Shown: in pieces, positions 9,003 through 16,603 of the stretch
How the letters are laid out: each line of letters begins with the position of its first letter
How positions within the stretch are numbered: the stretch's first letter is position 1
Source of the DNA: an uncultured Dokdonia sp.
Lineage (GTDB): Bacteria > Bacteroidota > Bacteroidia > Flavobacteriales > Flavobacteriaceae
Assembly (NCBI GenBank): GCA_947503305.1
Contig: CANNDF010000001.1
Location: 806,001-870,000 of the forward strand
DNA: 64,000 bases
Reading direction: 5' to 3'
Notes under the pieces: generated by a model
What the model was told of the DNA's origin: nothing
Seen by the model: only the letters and a program-made list of their open reading frames with translations
Databases searched by the model: none
Translations under genes and position numbers: made by a program

Positions 9003-10289
9003 TTAACAGTTTTTTATGCAAGAAGTTACACTGTTAGAATTATACCTATTTTTAAATACACCATCTAATTTAGGTTTGATATTCTTTAAAGAATAATTTT
9101 TGTGAATTTCATTAGGTGTATAGATTTGATGCTCATAATGAGGTCTAACATTATTATAATCGTGTACAAAAAAATTTACTTCCTTTTCAATAGTTGAAGA
9201 TAAGATGGGTCTATCTTGGAAGTACTTACTTTTTAATATGTTATATGTCCCTTCAATAACTGAATTAGAAAATTTCACATCTTTAAGTGCTATTTTTTTA
9301 GTAATTCTTACTTGCTCATTTTTAATAAAATCATGAACGGTATGATTGTTATTCTCTTTTCCTCCATCAACAATTAAATCTAAAGAAGGTTTTTTAATAG
9401 AGACATTAAATTCATTTTTAATTGCTCTTTTTAAACTTTCTAAGCGAATTTTAGCAGATAGTTTTTGTGAAACATCTTGAGCTAAAATTTTGCGAGAGAA
9501 ATTATCTACAATTGTGTAAATATAAAACTGAACATTATCAACTGTCTTATAGTAAGTAACATCCATATGCCAAATTTCATTTACGCTTTTAGCTCTAATA
9601 GATATTCTTTTCCGTTTCTTTTTATAAGCTATTCTGGCAGCATTAAGGCCTAAATGTTTAGTATATCGATACCAAGTAGTCCTGGACATAGATGTTTTGC
9701 CTTGCTTAAAGGCTAAACCCCATACTGAAGCTATAGACCAGTGGAAGAAACGTTTATTCGTCATAAATCTCTTTAAAACGAAAATTTCTTTTTTTGAAAT
9801 CTGTTGAGGTACTTTTTTAAAACAAAGATTAATTAAAGAGAACTCACAATAATAGCTTTGATAACGTTTCCAAGTTTGAAAAGATTTTGGAGTAATTCTA
9901 AGGAATTTGCAAATTAGCTTTTGATCATTAATATTTGAAGATATCTTTTCAATAAGGTTTACTACATCATTCCTGTTCTTTCTAATAATAGCTTTAAATT
10001 CTTTTTCGCCTATAAAACCTAGTATAGTGATATATACTTTACAAAAGGCAATGAACATTTTTTTTAGTTCTGTAACTTTTTGGTCATAGATAATTTGTAA
10101 ATCATCTAAATTATTACTTACCGTTGATGCAAACTCACTTCCTATATATTTATCAGGGCTATCATTTTTCCAGTAATGTGCTGTAGATCGTTTAATTGAC
10201 GAGATAAAATCTTGAGGTAAAATGTGATTTTCAATGCCTAAGGAATAACAAATCTTAATTGAAGAATGATAAGTATTATATTTTTTCAT
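9003..10289 (-). CDS. DDE (rve-type) transposase
   Basis: A 428-residue protein. The N-terminal half is helical and basic, with HTH-like DNA-binding segments (for example LRITPKSFQTWKRYQ). The C-terminal half is a retroviral-integrase-type catalytic core: the first Asp in EIWHMDVTYYK, the second in DLIVDGGKEN and the Glu in NSVIEGTYNILK, followed by VRPHYEHQIYTPNEIH as in IS3/IS481-like transposases. It is a single intact frame, without the programmed frameshift of classical IS3 elements. It lies just downstream of a tyrosine recombinase in the same direction. I did not find convincing terminal inverted repeats, so the element boundaries are unknown. Confidence 0.85.
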   Translation of the reverse strand: MKKYNTYHSSIKICYSLGIENHILPQDFISSIKRSTAHYWKNDSPDKYIGSEFASTVSNNLDDLQIIYDQKVTELKKMFIAFCKVYITILGFIGEKEFKAIIRKNRNDVVNLIEKISSNINDQKLICKFLRITPKSFQTWKRYQSYYCEFSLINLCFKKVPQQISKKEIFVLKRFMTNKRFFHWSIASVWGLAFKQGKTSMSRTTWYRYTKHLGLNAARIAYKKKRKRISIRAKSVNEIWHMDVTYYKTVDNVQFYIYTIVDNFSRKILAQDVSQKLSAKIRLESLKRAIKNEFNVSIKKPSLDLIVDGGKENNNHTVHDFIKNEQVRITKKIALKDVKFSNSVIEGTYNILKSKYFQDRPILSSTIEKEVNFFVHDYNNVRPHYEHQIYTPNEIHKNYSLKNIKPKLDGVFKNRYNSNSVTSCIKNC

Positions 10290-10370
10290 TTAACAAATAA
10301 ACACAAAATTCTATTTTAAGTCACTAATTGTTAGTTGTTAATCATGAAATTTAGAATTCTATGACTGTAT

Positions 10371-11591
10371 TTATAATTGCATAATCCTATCTTGGTAATC
10401 ATCAATGATGGTGTTGGGAAGGGATTTAAGATAGGTCTGTGTGGTGTTGAGTTTTGAATGACCGAGCATCTGTGAGATTGCCATCACAGGCACATCTTTT
10501 AATAAGGCTTGGGTTGCAAAGCTGTGCCGTGACACGTAAGAGGTCAATGTCTGCGTAATGCCACAAAGGATTGCTAACTTTTTCAAAGCTTTGTTGTAGC
10601 GTTTTAATGCCCATTGTGCATCTTTATACTTATCTTCTAGTTTCGTGCGCTTTAAAATGGGGAAGATAAATTCTGCCTTACTCTTTTTGCCCTGATAATG
10701 ATTGAGGATTTCTATCATTGGGTCGGTCAAACGAATATCATAAAGCTTGCCTGTCTTTTTACGGCGATAGATAAGGCGACCATCTTTGATATTACTTCCC
10801 CTTAAAAAAGCCAAGTCAATAAACGAGATACCGTAGAGCATATAAGACAGGATAAAGTAATTACGTGCATTAAACAGTTGATGCGTGTTGTCTAGTTCAA
10901 GATCAATGATCTTTTTTAACCCTTCCGCATCTAAGGCACGTTTTTCTGTTGGATCTTGTTTGATCTTGTAAAGATCAAACGGATAGGCTTCACGTTCGAT
11001 TAAACCCTCTTTGATGCCTTTGTTATAGATTGCGCGAATGGTGCGCATATAGGAAGCTAGACCATTCTTCGTATTGCCTTCTTTCGAGAGATGGTATTGC
11101 TCAAACCGTTTTAAAAAATCATAATTGAGTTCATTAAAGGCAAGATCACCTCCGCCTAAAAAACTTTTTAAAATCCCCATCACGCCCTTATAAGAACGTG
11201 CATTGCCAATACGGCTTGACTGTTTAAGGTCTTGTATACATTGATTGCCGAATTCAAAGAAGGATTGATAGGTTTTATAATTAACAATACGATCTTTGAT
11301 CTGTGCAACAGATAAAAATGCCAATTCATTATTTTCAGCTAAAGCATTGATCACATCCATTGCTTTGGCTTTTTCCTTTAACAGTTGATTGTTAAAACGG
11401 CTGACCGATGATACCCCACCATAATTTTTTTTAACCAATCCCTTTTTATCATCCCAAAACTGATTACCGACAGATTTGCCTAATGAGATGGATGTGGTTT
11501 TACTATTATGGGTTAATCGCAAAATAAGTGGGTATGATCCATCCATTTTTGCGCGCCTTGTATCAAGAGAAAGCTTTATATTGGTCTTCAT
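10371..11591 (-). CDS. Tyrosine-type site-specific recombinase (integrase)
   Basis: The protein has an N-terminal arm-binding-like domain (IKLSLDTRRAKMDGSYPL), a SAM-like core-binding domain, and a C-terminal catalytic domain with SYVSRHSFATQAL (box II Arg), LGHSKLNTTQTYL (His and nucleophilic Tyr). The usual first Arg lies within RGMSF-type motifs in Bacteroidota integrases; here the segment reads MLYGISFIDLAFL, with Tyr253 in that place. I chose the ATG at 11591 over a TTG nine bases upstream because MKTNIKLSLDTRR fits the family start. On the minus strand TATCTTTG (11605-11598) matches the flavobacterial -7 box, which would give a nearly leaderless transcript. The recombinase sits about 145 bp from a tRNA-Asn fragment, its likely attachment site. 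Confidence 0.87.
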   Translation of the reverse strand: MKTNIKLSLDTRRAKMDGSYPLILRLTHNSKTTSISLGKSVGNQFWDDKKGLVKKNYGGVSSVSRFNNQLLKEKAKAMDVINALAENNELAFLSVAQIKDRIVNYKTYQSFFEFGNQCIQDLKQSSRIGNARSYKGVMGILKSFLGGGDLAFNELNYDFLKRFEQYHLSKEGNTKNGLASYMRTIRAIYNKGIKEGLIEREAYPFDLYKIKQDPTEKRALDAEGLKKIIDLELDNTHQLFNARNYFILSYMLYGISFIDLAFLRGSNIKDGRLIYRRKKTGKLYDIRLTDPMIEILNHYQGKKSKAEFIFPILKRTKLEDKYKDAQWALKRYNKALKKLAILCGITQTLTSYVSRHSFATQALLKDVPVMAISQMLGHSKLNTTQTYLKSLPNTIIDDYQDRIMQL

Positions 11592-11613
11592 AGACGACAA
11601 AGATAAAAAAATA

Positions 11614-11632
11614 TTTGCACGTAGTTTGCACG
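11614..11632. repeat. Direct repeat TTTGCACG x2 upstream of the integrase
   Basis: TTTGCACG occurs twice, 11 bp apart start to start, about one helical turn, immediately upstream of the integrase gene and close to the putative att site. Such spacing suits an arm-type integrase or excisionase site, or an autoregulatory site. This is inference from position. Confidence 0.35.
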
Positions 11633-11737
11633 CATAATATGTCTTTTATTGTTCTCTATTAATTTAAAAATACCACAATCAACTGAATAAAAGCTTTATA
11701 AAGAACACGCTTCATCATCAAAAACCAATCATCGCAC

Positions 11738-11781
11738 GACTGTTAATCAGAGGGTCCTTGGTTCGAGCCCAAGAGGGGGAG
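11738..11781 (+). other. 3' fragment of tRNA-Asn(GTT): integration scar (att site)
   Basis: The sequence runs from the anticodon loop (ctGTTaa) through an intact T arm (CTTGG-TTCGAGC-CCAAG) and the 3' acceptor strand AGGGGGA plus discriminator G. No CCA is encoded. Nothing upstream provides the 5' acceptor strand (TCCCCCT would be needed) or D arm, and the 5' side of the anticodon stem does not pair, so this is not a complete tRNA gene. A 3' tRNA end next to an integrase is the usual product of site-specific integration. The orientation implies that the complete tRNA-Asn lies to the left, outside the window, with the island in between. Confidence 0.75.
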
Positions 11782-11972
11782 CAACTCTGTCTTATTCAGA
11801 CCACCCAATATAGCTTTTTTAAAATCACATAATTTTCTATTTTTTACGTAAAACGTTACGGTTATTCTCATATATGCCCACTTATTACTTCTCTGTTTTA
11901 AAAATCAAATAGAAATTGTTCTTTTGAAGTGTAATTAATCATTGAATATTTTGATGATTGAATATACAGAGT

Positions 11973-12176
11973 TTAATTAATAACTCTAAATGGAATATTA
12001 ATAAATAAAAGTCCAGTTTGTATTTGAAAGTAACCATTTTGTGTTTTATATCTCCCAACTTTTAAAACGTCAAAGAGGATACACTTACATATATAATGTA
12101 TAGAATATAAATTATTAACCCCATTTAAGATGGATTCCGGGGGGCGTCCGAGATTATCAATCTTCACAGTAATCAT
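11973..12176 (-). CDS. Small hypothetical protein, doubtful
   Basis: A 67-residue frame, MITVKIDNLGRPPESILNG..., with a plausible N-terminus but no family I recognise. Its first 17 codons lie between the arms of a perfect 12-bp inverted repeat, one arm of which ends just before the ATG. It is the only possible gene in the 525 bp between the tRNA scar and the next clear gene; the rest of that gap shows nothing I can name. It could be a chance frame. Confidence 0.25.
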   Translation of the reverse strand: MITVKIDNLGRPPESILNGVNNLYSIHYICKCILFDVLKVGRYKTQNGYFQIQTGLLFINIPFRVIN

Positions 12177-12189
12177 TAATGGGGTTAAT
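12114..12189. repeat. 12-bp inverted repeat with 52-nt loop
   Basis: ATTAACCCCATT at 12114-12125 is matched exactly by its reverse complement AATGGGGTTAAT at 12178-12189. The loop contains a GC-rich patch (CCGGGGGGCG) that stands out in this AT-rich gap. It could be an RNA structure, a protein site or a remnant of a small mobile element; the sequence does not decide. Confidence 0.5.
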
Positions 12190-12307
12190 TAGGACTATTT
12201 ATCTTCTGCTAGGGAAGTTTTTTATTAAAACACAATCTAGATAATAAGAGATAATAAATTTAATTCTATAGGCAAAAGTGATAGTATAACTCTAAAAACA
12301 CATATTT

Positions 12308-12751
12308 ATGAAAAATAGACATCATGAAAAATGCCCGCTTTCAGAAGATCAATTACTCTACTTAAAGCTTTTTATTAGTGAATATGATGATGATAAGATT
12401 TTTGAATTTCTCAATGTTACTTCAGAAATAGGAGAAGAAATAAAATACTCTATACGCATACTTATGAAGAAAAAGTATGGCTTGACTAATTGGAATGATA
12501 TAATCAAAAAATGTTTTGAACTAGATATGCTATGCAAGTTTGAGTTTGTTGATGAATTGGTTAAAGAGCAGGCTAATATTTATGTGAATTCTATATATGA
12601 AAAACTCACTGATAAAATGACTAAAAACGCACATTATTTTGGGAGTATTGATAAAGAGATATTTAGTTTTATAAAGAGTTCACAAGTAAAGTTAAAGAAG
12701 AAGTATATGCCTAAAGAAAATCAAAAAAGCCATTATAAATTCTCTGCATAA
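12308..12751 (+). CDS. Small LuxR-like HTH protein, first of a pair
   Basis: A 147-residue protein without signal peptide or membrane segment. Residues about 10-75 resemble the C-terminal HTH region of LuxR/NarL regulators: an LSEDQLLYLKLFIS start, and IRILMKKKYGLTNWNDIIKKCFELDML in place of the recognition helix. It aligns with the next gene (I..KKY/L..NSW...I...F.LD.L), so the two are paralogues. No receiver domain is present. It may regulate neighbouring accessory genes; the target is unknown. Confidence 0.55.
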   Translation: MKNRHHEKCPLSEDQLLYLKLFISEYDDDKIFEFLNVTSEIGEEIKYSIRILMKKKYGLTNWNDIIKKCFELDMLCKFEFVDELVKEQANIYVNSIYEKLTDKMTKNAHYFGSIDKEIFSFIKSSQVKLKKKYMPKENQKSHYKFSA

Positions 12752-12777
12752 AAATTTATCAAAGGAAAGGTTTTACT

Positions 12778-13179
12778 ATGAATTTAAGTAAAAAAGAAAA
12801 AAGATATTTAGAATTAATATATAGAGGTGTAGATGACCCTATCATCATATCTGACACTCTTAAATTACAACGTAATAAAGTATCTACAACTAAAGCAAGA
12901 ATTTTTAAGAAATTAGCAGTAAACTCTTGGTTTAATGCAATAAGGAGATCGTTTACACTCGATATATTATTAAAGGAAGAATATAATATACACGGGATTT
13001 CGGATATAGTTTCAAATTGCTCTTCTAATATTCATGAAATCTATAATAATAGGGAGGAAGGAGAAACTGAGGATGAAGTTAAGTTAAAAATATATTATGC
13101 GTTGCTTAATAGTTTCAATGAGTATGAATATGATTCTTTACTTAGGTCTTTTGATGGCGGGGATAGAGATTTTAAATGA
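12778..13179 (+). CDS. Small LuxR-like HTH protein, second of a pair
   Basis: A 133-residue protein 26 bp after its paralogue, probably co-transcribed. The N-terminal 70 residues match a GerE-type HTH pattern better than the first copy does: LSKKEKRYLELIYRGVDDP, then IISDTLKLQRNKVSTTKARI and FKKLAVNSWFNAI, with the usual KL.v.n...ai ending. The C-terminal half is acidic and unassigned. DNA binding is inferred; there is no phospho-acceptor domain. Confidence 0.6.
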   Translation: MNLSKKEKRYLELIYRGVDDPIIISDTLKLQRNKVSTTKARIFKKLAVNSWFNAIRRSFTLDILLKEEYNIHGISDIVSNCSSNIHEIYNNREEGETEDEVKLKIYYALLNSFNEYEYDSLLRSFDGGDRDFK

Positions 13180-13213
13180 TATCTTTATAAGAAATAAAAC
13201 GTCAAATATTCCA

Positions 13214-14092
13214 TCATTGACTAATTAGTGTAAGTGTAGCACTTTCATTTGTATCTAGACTTGTTCGAGTTGTAATAAGGTCAGTACCATCAAGCAATTC
13301 TACCTTTACAGTATTTGGAGCAGATGCTCCGACATTAAGAGCTACTACTTTAATAGTTGTAAGCTCTTTTGTAATTGTAATAGGGATTTCTTTTTTTTCT
13401 TTTAGAATAGAGTAGTTTTCTAGAATCAATTCTCCATCGACATATAAATTAATACGGTCGTCATCTACTTTACCCGAGTCATGTATAGAGATTACTACTT
13501 TTTTGGTTTTAGTAAAGATATTAAGTGTTTCATCTTTCTTTATAACACTCATCGTAAGGGTGTCTAGTGTATTTTTAAGGTTTATTTTATCCTTAAGTTC
13601 TTTTTTTATTAAAATAGACTTCTCTATTTTTTTTTGAGTTTTAGCAATACGCTTTTCTACTTTTTGAGCATTGGACATAATAATCATTCCATCTAGACAT
13701 GAGGTATTATCTTGATATATGCCTTTAAAGTTGCCACTAAAAGCTTTGTTTTTTTTAAGGTTCCGCATATTTCCTTTAAAATTAACAAGGCAAAAGTCTA
13801 GCTCGGTAATTGGAGATTTGGTATAAACAATATTAAGTTCTTTGAAGGAGATTTGTTTTGATATTTTATTATATACTCCTTCTATATTTGACTTTGTTTC
13901 GTGAGCTCCTCCAGCATCAGTAATAGAATATCCCTTTATAATTCCGTCCAATTCTTCAAAATCAAGTTTGTATGGAATAAATGAAGTGTCATTAAGTTTA
14001 ATAACTCCAAGATATTCATAGGTATTTTGCTGAGATAAAACGTTTTGTGTAAATAATACAAGTATAAAAAAACTAAAAAGGAAGTGTTTCAT
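13214..14092 (-). CDS. Secreted protein of unknown function
   Basis: A 292-residue protein with a signal peptide (MKHFLFSFFILVLFTQNVLSQ). The N-terminal part (YEYLGVIKLNDTSFIPYKLDFEEL...IKGYSITD) looks like a beta-barrel-type domain found in bacteroidetal exported proteins. A charged helical linker around residues 145-180 follows (KRIAKTQKKIEKSI), then a C-terminal beta domain (VVISIHDSGKVDDDRINLYVDGE) typical of small extracellular modules. It is transcribed divergently from the TM2-protein gene across 48 bp. The role is unknown. Confidence 0.6.
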   Translation of the reverse strand: MKHFLFSFFILVLFTQNVLSQQNTYEYLGVIKLNDTSFIPYKLDFEELDGIIKGYSITDAGGAHETKSNIEGVYNKISKQISFKELNIVYTKSPITELDFCLVNFKGNMRNLKKNKAFSGNFKGIYQDNTSCLDGMIIMSNAQKVEKRIAKTQKKIEKSILIKKELKDKINLKNTLDTLTMSVIKKDETLNIFTKTKKVVISIHDSGKVDDDRINLYVDGELILENYSILKEKKEIPITITKELTTIKVVALNVGASAPNTVKVELLDGTDLITTRTSLDTNESATLTLISQ

Positions 14093-14140
14093 TCAAAAAA
14101 ATTACTACATTAGAAGTGTCTAATTTAATCAATTATCAAT

Positions 14141-14491
14141 ATGAAACTTAAAATTATTTTATCATTTGTACTTTTATTATCTGTAATTTCTACAAGCTAT
14201 GCAGGATTTCCAGTCACTCGTGTTGCACCTACTAATGCTACTTCTATTGACATGGTAGATTCTAACGATACTGAAGATGTTACCATCACATCTCCTGCCG
14301 CTACAGCAGCTAAAGATAAAACTACAGCATTATTATTATGGTTTTTCCTTGGAGGATTTGCTGCTCACCGTTGGTATTTAGGAAGTCCAGTAGGTTGGAA
14401 TATACTATTCATCATTACATTAGGTGGATTATTAGTATGGGCAATCATTGACTTGATTGATATTATAACAGATAAATATCCAGGGTTATAA
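14141..14491 (+). CDS. TM2-domain membrane protein
   Basis: A 116-residue protein with a cleavable signal peptide (about 21 residues), a short Thr/Ala-rich linker and a C-terminal TM2 domain: KTTALLLWFFLGGFAAHRWYLG has the conserved G-x-F-G/A-x-HRWYLG type motif, followed by a second helix (LGGLLVWAIIDLIDII). TM2 proteins are small two-helix membrane proteins of poorly known function. A good terminator follows, so the gene is probably monocistronic. Confidence 0.85.
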   Translation: MKLKIILSFVLLLSVISTSYAGFPVTRVAPTNATSIDMVDSNDTEDVTITSPAATAAKDKTTALLLWFFLGGFAAHRWYLGSPVGWNILFIITLGGLLVWAIIDLIDIITDKYPGL

Positions 14492-14510
14492 TAATTTAAA
14501 ATAGAAAAGG

Positions 14511-14544
14511 CCTCCTTGTAAATACATTTCAAGGAGGTTTTTTT
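14511..14544 (+). terminator. Rho-independent terminator after the TM2 gene
   Basis: CCTCCTTG and CAAGGAGG form an 8-bp stem with an 11-nt loop, followed by seven T residues. It also lies just beyond the end of the convergent Lrp gene. Confidence 0.85.
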
Positions 14545-14555
14545 ATGTCTCAATA

Positions 14556-15026
14556 TTAGATCTTAATCTGTCTATCGATCTGTTGTTGTAAAGAAATAAA
14601 TGTTTCTGTTCTAGATACTCCGTCAATGGCTTGTATTTTTTTATTTAAAAGATTCATGAGGTCTTCATTATTTCTACATAAAATCTTAATAAGGATAGAC
14701 CAATTTCCAGTGGTGTAATGACATTCAATTACTTCAGGTATATCCTCTAGTTGACGTACAGCACGTGCATTGTTTGCAGCGCGATCCAGATACACTCCTA
14801 TAAAAGCCATAGTACGATATCCTAATACTTTAGGGTCAATAATAAATTTTGATCCGGCAAGTAAGCCTGATTTTTCTAGTTTACGCAATCGTTGATGAAT
14901 AGCAGCACCTGAGATTCCTACCTTGCGAGCAATTTCTAGAATAGGCTTACGGGCATCTTGCATAAGTTGTCGTAAAATTATTTTATCTATTCCGTCTATG
15001 ACAAGTTCGTCGTTTTTTATTTTCAA
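14556..15026 (-). CDS. Lrp/AsnC-family transcriptional regulator
   Basis: A 156-residue protein of standard Lrp length. Residues about 10-65 form the winged HTH (IDKIILRQLMQDARKPILEIARKVGISGAAIHQRLRKLE), and the rest is the RAM ligand-binding and oligomerisation domain (GVYLDRAANNARAVRQLEDIPEVIECHYTTGNWSILIKI). It is the last gene of the carboxylase cluster, 32 bp after the carboxyltransferase gene, so it may sense an amino acid or related metabolite and regulate that pathway. Family membership is clear; ligand and targets are inferred. Confidence 0.92.
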   Translation of the reverse strand: MKIKNDELVIDGIDKIILRQLMQDARKPILEIARKVGISGAAIHQRLRKLEKSGLLAGSKFIIDPKVLGYRTMAFIGVYLDRAANNARAVRQLEDIPEVIECHYTTGNWSILIKILCRNNEDLMNLLNKKIQAIDGVSRTETFISLQQQIDRQIKI

Positions 15027-15058
15027 AAGAATGAGCTTTAAATGTTAGTATCCTTATA

Positions 15059-16600
15059 TTATAATGGAATATTACCATGTTTCTTATTAGGAAGGGTAGC
15101 TTTTTTGTTTTCCAGCATGCTATAGGCTTTAATCAATTTACGTCTAGTGTGTTGTGGGAGTATAACTTCATCTATAAATCCACGTTGAGCAGCACGATAA
15201 GGGTTTGCAAATTTATCGGCATATTCATTTTCTTTTTCTAAGAGTTTTTGAGCAGGATCTTTGGCAGCTTTGATTTCTTTTCTAAAGATAATCTCACTTG
15301 CGCCTTTTGCACCCATTACTGCAATTTCTGCACTAGGCCATGCAAAATTTAGATCGGCACCTATATGTTTAGAATTCATAACATCATATGCACCTCCATA
15401 AGCTTTTCTGGTAATTACCGTCACTCTAGGAACAGTAGCTTCACTTAAAGCGTATAATAATTTTGCTCCATGGACAATAATCCCATTCCATTCTTGATCA
15501 GTACCTGGTAGGAACCCAGGAACGTCAACGAGTACTAATAGTGGAATATTAAAACAGTCACAAAAGCGTGTAAAGCGGGCTGCTTTTGTAGAACTATTTA
15601 CATCAAGAACCCCAGCAAGATACATAGGTTGATTTGCAATAATGCCTACACTACGACCTCCAATTCTAGCAAAACCAACAATAATATTTTCTGCATAATC
15701 TTTATGAATCTCATAAAAAGAATCAACATCAATGATTCCTTTAATAACTTCATGCATATCGTAAGGTTTGTTAGCACTATCAGGGATGATTTTTGTAAGT
15801 TGATCTCGTACTTCATCCTGTAATTTATAAGGAAGTTTTTTTGGAGTTTCAGTATTGTTTTGAGGTAAATAACTTAAGAGCAATTTTAGATCTTCCAGGC
15901 ATTGTGCATCATTTGCAGAAGTGATATGTGCTACTCCTGACTTGACAGAATGTGTACTTGCACCTCCTAATTCTTCTGAAGTCACTTCTTCATTAGTCAC
16001 TGTTTTTACTACGTTAGGTCCAGTTACAAACATGTAACTAGTGTCTTCTACCATCATTGTAAAATCTGTCATTGCTGGAGAATATACAGCACCTCCCGCG
16101 CAGGGACCCATAATAGCAGAAATTTGAGGTATAACTCCAGATGCCTGTACATTTCTATAAAATATATCTGCATACCCCCCTAGAGATCGTACTCCTTCTT
16201 GAATACGTGCGCCTCCAGAATCATTAAGTCCTATTAGCGGAGCGCCTGTCTTCATAGCTAGATCCATGATCTTACATATTTTTTCGGCATGTGTCTCAGA
16301 AAGAGCACCTCCAAAAACAGTAAAGTCTTGTGCAAAAAGATAGACTAATCGACTATTTATTGTACCATATCCAGTTACTACACCATCTCCATAATAGATT
16401 TCTTTCTCCATTCCAAAATCTGTAGTACGATGTGTAACTAAGATTCCGATTTCTTCAAAAGAACCATCATCTAGCAAGTAGTGTATACGTTCTCTAGCAG
16501 TTAGTTTTTTCTTTTGGTGTTGTTTTTCTATACGATGCTCTCCACCACCTTGATATGCCAGTTGGATTTTATCGTTGAGTGCTTTTATTTTTGAATCCAT
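15059..16600 (-). CDS. pccB: Acyl-CoA (probably propionyl-CoA) carboxylase, carboxyltransferase subunit
   Basis: A 513-residue carboxyltransferase with both crotonase-fold halves. It transfers carboxyl from carboxybiotin to an acyl-CoA. Visible motifs are [19 protein letters not shown] near the start, the first oxyanion-hole region [23 protein letters not shown], and the second CoA/biotin region [20 protein letters not shown]. In the Streptomyces enzymes an Asp at the GGAYD position is associated with propionyl-CoA preference, so I favour a PccB over an AccD role. It lies four bases after the biotin carboxylase gene and shares an operon with the carrier protein. The product, methylmalonyl-CoA, would feed succinyl-CoA. 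Confidence 0.9.
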   Translation of the reverse strand: MDSKIKALNDKIQLAYQGGGEHRIEKQHQKKKLTARERIHYLLDDGSFEEIGILVTHRTTDFGMEKEIYYGDGVVTGYGTINSRLVYLFAQDFTVFGGALSETHAEKICKIMDLAMKTGAPLIGLNDSGGARIQEGVRSLGGYADIFYRNVQASGVIPQISAIMGPCAGGAVYSPAMTDFTMMVEDTSYMFVTGPNVVKTVTNEEVTSEELGGASTHSVKSGVAHITSANDAQCLEDLKLLLSYLPQNNTETPKKLPYKLQDEVRDQLTKIIPDSANKPYDMHEVIKGIIDVDSFYEIHKDYAENIIVGFARIGGRSVGIIANQPMYLAGVLDVNSSTKAARFTRFCDCFNIPLLVLVDVPGFLPGTDQEWNGIIVHGAKLLYALSEATVPRVTVITRKAYGGAYDVMNSKHIGADLNFAWPSAEIAVMGAKGASEIIFRKEIKAAKDPAQKLLEKENEYADKFANPYRAAQRGFIDEVILPQHTRRKLIKAYSMLENKKATLPNKKHGNIPL

Positions 16601-16603
16601 AAT

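Noticed and set aside
9003-10289. Classical IS3 element with terminal inverted repeats
   Set aside because: The transposase is a single frame and I could not find matching inverted ends or a target-site duplication, so only the gene is annotated.
11700-11790. Complete tRNA-Asn gene
   Set aside because: The T arm and 3' acceptor strand are good, but no 5' acceptor strand or D arm exists upstream and the anticodon stem does not pair; it is a 3' fragment.
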